Notes under the pieces: generated by a model
What the model saw: the letters and a program-made list of their open reading frames with translations, nothing else
Told to the model about the DNA's origin: nothing
The model's database searches: none
DNA from: Nemertoderma westbladi
Lineage: Eukaryota; Xenacoelomorpha; Nemertodermatida; Nemertodermatidae
Length of the DNA stretch: 64,000 nt
Reading direction: 5' to 3'
NCBI GenBank assembly: GCA_032718475.1
Contig: JAUCBJ010007946.1
Coordinates: forward strand, 1 to 64,000
Made by a program: the position numbers and the translations under genes
Part shown: positions 51,501-57,500 of the stretch, one piece after another
Layout of the letters: every line of letters starts with the position of its first letter
How positions within the stretch are numbered: the first letter of the stretch is position 1

Positions 51501-54500
51501 ATTGGGAGGGAGGTTGGTTTCATTATATTGGGAGGGAGGTTGGTTTCATTATATTTGGAAGGGGGTTGGTTTCATTATATTTGGAGGGAGGTTGGTTTCA
51601 TTATATTTGGAGGGAGGTTGGTTTCATTATATTTGGAGGGAGGTTGGTTTCATTATATTGGGAGGGAGGTTGGTTTCATTATATTTGGAGGGAGGTTGGT
51701 TTCATTATATTTGGAGGGAGGTTGGTTTCATTGTATTTGGAGGGAGGTTGGTTTCATTGTATTTGGAGGGAGGTTGGTTTCATTATATTTGGAGGGAGGT
51801 TGGTTTCATTATATTTGGAGGGAGGTTGGTTTCATTATATTTGGAGGGAGGTTGGTTTCATTATATTTGGAGGGAGGTTGGTTTCATTATATTTGGAGGG
51901 AGGTTGGTTTCATTATATTTGGAGGGAGGTTGGTTTCATTATATTGGGAGGGAGGTTGGTTTCATTATATTTGGAGGGAGGTTGGTTTCATTATATTTGG
52001 AGGGAGGTTGGTTTCATTATATTTGGAGGGAGGTTGGTTTCATTATATTTGGAGGGAGGTTGGTTTCATTATATTTGGAGGGAGGTTGGTTTCATTATAT
52101 TTGGAGGGAGGTTGGTTTCATTATATTTGGAGGGAGGTTGGTTTCATTATATTTGGAGGGAGGTTGGTTTCATTATATTTGGAGGGAGGTTGGTTTCATT
52201 ATATTTGGAGGGAGGTTGGTTTCATTATATTTGGAGGGAGGTTGGTTTCATTATATTTGGAGGGAGGTTGGTTTCATTATATTTGGAGGGAGGTTGGTTT
52301 CATTATATTTGGAGGGAGGTTGGTTTCATTATATTTGGAGGGAGGTTGGTTTCATTATATTTGGAGGGAGGTTGGTTTCATTATATTTGGAGGGAGGTTG
52401 GTTTCATTATATTTGGAGGGAGGTTGGTTTCATTATATTTGGAGGGAGGTTGGTTTCATTATATTTGGAGGGAGGTTGGTTTCATTATATTTGGAGGGAG
52501 GTTGGTTTCATTATATTTGGAGGGAGGTTGGTTTCATTATATTTGGAGGGAGGTTGGTTTCATTATATTTGGAGGGAGGTTGGTTTCATTATATTTGGAG
52601 GGAGGTTGGTTTCATTATATTTGGAGGGAGGTTGGTTTGTGAGCGGATTCAATTCCGCCGCATTACCCTCACAAAGTTGGGAAGTGGCACCTTTTCAGCA
52701 ATATTGGAGATACGAGATTGGCAATAACCAATCTCGTATCACAACCAACACCGGGGACAACACAACCCCAAAGCCACACACAAAGGGAGGTTAGAGGTCA
52801 AATCACCTCGGGAGAGGGAACAACCAGCAGGGGCCAACAGCAGGGGGGAAACACTCACAGAGAGGGGAGAGGCGTGAAGTAGATTATCAGCCAATAGGGG
52901 CGAGGGAGAGCATCCACTGGGTGAAAGGCCACAGCAGTGTAGGAGTAATAATCACATATATATTATGTTGCATTCAATTACCGGTTCAGTTATTTCAGTC
53001 ATCAGCTTGAGTGCAGACCGGTGACATCCTTCACCGTCACCGTCACCAATATATCCACACCTACCGGTATACAATACTGTTATTTTACTGCCATCAACTG
53101 TGCTATCATTCATTATCCGTTTATTGATATTAATTACCGAGCATCAAAGAGATAACAACGAACTCTTATTTTTCCCATTCTCAATACCACGGTGACGCGT
53201 AGTCTGATTAACCGGTCGGGATCCCTTGATCCCGTCACATGGTTTCATTATATTTGGAGGGAGGTTGGTTGGGAAGATGTGCGGTACATAGAATTGGAGC
53301 GCATCCCAGATGTTTTTGTGCCTGTATCTGCAGATAGTTGATTATTAGTATTTAACTACCCCAACTGTGTTAACAGATGAAGCCAATTCGGCCGCCCATA
53401 AACAATTAATTATTAGTCGGCTTCAATGTAATTTTTCGAACATTCAAGGAGATTATGTAAATCTCCATCATATTACTCCAATGCTAAGTTTCCATTCTTT
53501 CCATTGATAAGAAAATGAAAAATTTGTTGATGTTGACCAATGAGAAGAAAGAGTGAAATAGACAGACATAGAGATATATAGATAGGTAGTTATATACATA
53601 CATATACCCCCATGATATACATATTTTCGATATTTCATATACATAAATCATTTTGGGATCATGTTTCCCACATAACATGCTTGCTTTGAACGAACCTGCC
53701 AATTTACTCTTTCAATGTATACCAATTCAATTATTGTTCTAGGGTAGGGGTTACAAGCAAGGATCATCAGTCATTCCTGCAGGGTGAGGTTGGGTTTTGG
53801 CAATAAGATGTTACGGGTTGTGCAAGTTAGGCCTAATTTGTTAAATGAACATGTATCTAATGTAATATGTACCCTGCGTGGCTACCTGGTGTAAATACTG
53901 TCAATCAAGCGATCTGATACAATATTCATAGCTTGACAACTGAGAAAAAAAATTAGCATTATAGTATACCTTTAAGTATAGGTTTTCGTTATATAATAAT
54001 GTAATTGTATATGGTAAATTTTTTAGGTTTAACTTTCCCGGCGGAAAACCCTCCGCTAACTTTGATACTTGGTCAATAGCAATGCTAACAGTCTTCCAGA
54101 TTCTCACTGGTGAGGATTGGAACGCTGTGATGTACAACGGAATATACAGTCTGTCTAGTGGGGGGAAGGCCTGGAGCATGCTTGCTTCTGTGTACTTCAT
54201 TCTTCTATGCCTGATAGGTGAGTAAGCGCAGCTCTCCGTTTAGTATAAACGTCACTTTTGAACTTCTCCATCCGTCAGTCTGTTGGCCGTCCCACCAGAT
54301 GAGTACGAGGATGGCATCGATATAAAGCTTTGGTGGTGGGTTGTTATTTGTTCTGTTGGTAATTTGTTAATTATAATTTATACCCAGGAACTGGTGAAAA
54401 ATGACTAGTGCAATTCAATTAGTTAAATTACTAAATATATGTATTTATTCATTATATAATATTTATTAATGTGTTTTGCAGGAAATTACACGTTATTAAA

Positions 54501-57500
54501 CGTATTTTTGGCCATCGCTGTCGATAACTTAGCTAGCGCACAGCAACTTACGAAGGCAGAGGAAAGAGAAGAATTGGAAAAACAACTTAAAAACAATATT
54601 CAGGTTCAGTTCACCTTATCTATAAACCTTGACCTACCGTACATCCTGCTGCTCTTGTTCATTTGCTTGGACATCCCATTTGACTCCCAGACTGTTTAAG
54701 TGTAGTACAATGCTGCCGGCCTTACTGCCTGAATAAAAGGGGGGGGGGGGGGGGGGGGGGGGGGGTCCGGTGGAGTACAGTTCTACCGGTTTATGGTCAA
54801 CACTTCGAAAGACCATGTCAACACTTCGAAAAGGATTTGATGTGGTTAGGGTAGGTTATAGAATTAGTATATGGCAGTAAGAATATAAGGACAACTTATT
54901 ATATAAGTTTCTTAGTAATAAGGAATAATATTGCGAAATATATGAATTACTTTGGTACTATCATTTCATATAATAGATTTTCGTTACCGGTGAAGAAACT
55001 GCTTGATTTGTTTCTGCCCTAAATCGTTGAACTCTGCCATCTCAGCCTGTTGACGTGTATCCCGAATTAATTAAACGCCACTAATTGAATGCCACCCCAA
55101 ATCAGATGATTTAACACCAAAATAAATTATTTTGCACCAAATATATATTTTTTTGTAGCACCAATTCGCATCCCCCAAATTTGAATATCCTTCTCACCAA
55201 AAACAATTATTCGTCCCCCAAAAACAATTATTCATCCCCCAAAAACAATTATTGATTCCCCAAAAACAATTATTCATCCCCCAAAAATAATTACTTGTCA
55301 ACCTAAAAAAATTATTCCAGCACCAAATATTTTATATTAACTACGCTTTGGTCAGTTGCCATGCTTCAGTTACAGTATTCGTATCGATAGGCCTATTGCC
55401 TATCTATTATTGCCTATGGCGTATTACTTATTCTGTTATTAGGTTTCAGTATTACGGCAGTACTGAAGTTTTCAGATAGGGGGGGAAACTGGACGCAAAA
55501 AAAATTCATCCTTCTCCAGAGGAAATTCGACGCAAGTAACAGCTGATTCTTCTCAAAAATAAAACTGTAACCTGTTCTATTGTGTTTAGTTTATTGTTAA
55601 AATAACGTGCCACTGTAACCTGCTCCTTTCCCTAAATTGAGAATTTAACATTGAGGCGGGATATTAATTCGCCAAGGCGGGTTTTGCGTCCAATTTCCCC
55701 TCCTGTCTCGAAGTTTATATCTAAATTCCAGTATTTATTTTGGGGGATTATGTATTTATTTTGGGCAAAAATGTATTTGTTTTGGGGGAAAATGTATTTT
55801 TATTTTGGGGGATAATGTATTTGTTTTGGGGGGGAATGTATTTGTTTTGGGCGAAAATGTATTTGTTTTGGGGGAAAATGTATTCGTTTTGGGGGAAAAT
55901 GTATTTGTTTTGGTTGAAAATCTATTTGTTTTGGGGGAAAATGTATTTATTTTGGGCGAAAATATATTTGTTTTGGGAAAATTTTTAATTATTTGGGGGA
56001 TTTGTCATTTATTTTGGTGCTAATAATTGGTTTTGGGGAGCATTTATTTATTTTGGTATTGAATAATTTGTTTTTGGTGTTGAAAAATTTGTTTTGGTGT
56101 TTGAATAATTTATTTGGGGTGACTTTATTTTACAATCATTATTTGTCACATTATTTAATTTGGTGGCATATTCGGTTTACACCGAATGGGGGTGTATATA
56201 ATAATATTTATTCATTATTTAATTTGGTGTAAAATAATTTTTTTGGTGATATTCTCATCAATTTTGAGATAACTTTAATTGGTAGCCTTAATTAAATTGT
56301 AACTAAAATAAATACGAAATTTTGTTTTCGTTTTTATTATTATTTCATTATTATTTTTATGTGGTAACAGTGGCACTAAATTATTTTCGAAGTGTTGACT
56401 ATTTCGAAGAGTTGACGCGGAATCATGCTGCCTACAAGCTACTGATTGCTGTATGATGCCTGCCTGTATTATTTTGTAATGTAAGCTGGCTTTGCTTGGT
56501 GTAACCCCGAGTTTCAAAATATTACCCAATCTAATATAGCACAATATGTAAATAAATAACAAACAACATTAACTCACTATCTATAAATGCCTTTCTAATG
56601 TAAATTTGGTATGTAATTTTTTCTTACAAAGTTGTTACATCAGTAACAACTAAGAAAGTCTACACGTATGAATTTTTAACATTATGAATTGCTTCTATGA
56701 TAGTGGAGATCAATTATTCATTAACTTACCTTGAATAACATGAAGTTAAACTGTTAACAGACATGACGTATTTTAGCACGTTAAAACATATATATATTCT
56801 CATTTTTGGAAATATATGTTAAATGTTTATGATCAATATGACATCATTGGCAATAATAATTATTTATTACTTGGGAAAAAAGAGTACAACTTTTTTTTCA
56901 TTATTCTTGAGGCATTTTATTTACCGAGCGCCTGGGAGGTTAATAAATGGTCGAGAGAATATTGAAAAAATAATATTCTGCGTTTTTTTATTTTTTAAAC
57001 TTTTTTAAATTTTTAAATTTTAATTTTTAAATTTTTAAACGTAATTTTATTCTTAAATTGGTACTATTTTGTTGCTCAATTCTTTAATAAAAGATAGTGC
57101 AAATATTTATTACGAAAACTAAAAGAGCCGCTTAACTACACAAACCAATATTGGATATTGAGTTCCGTTTTGAAGTACGCTTTGCAGACACTAAAATTGC
57201 AATAAATTCTGAGTGTGTGAAGGGATTTTGCTTAAATTACGTGGAAACCTTTTCTACTTCGATGCTCTTTAAACACATGCAATATAATTCAAGAGATTCC
57301 ACCAAAAATATTTTAACTTACTTTTTTCGCCGGGAAAAATCCAATTGATAACTTTTTTTATCTTGGGAAAAAGTACTTTTTCTCCCGATTTGATGTATAT
57401 TCGAGCGAAAAAGTAACAATTTAAGATTAAAATTACTATTTTTAATATTCTATTAATTAATAATTTGGAAGGGTTTACTGTGGAAGATCACCCATGGTGG

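Noticed and set aside
50058-52794. Frames of 821-901 codons over the 26-bp array as separate genes
   Set aside because: They are read-through of exon 13 and its donor repeats. The conserved channel sequence continues at exon 14 when the first donor is used.
55735-55985. Ciliate-type telomere repeats (TTTTGGGG)
   Set aside because: The period is about 22 bp with long A/T spacers, and it is paired with an inverted C-rich arm inside an intron.
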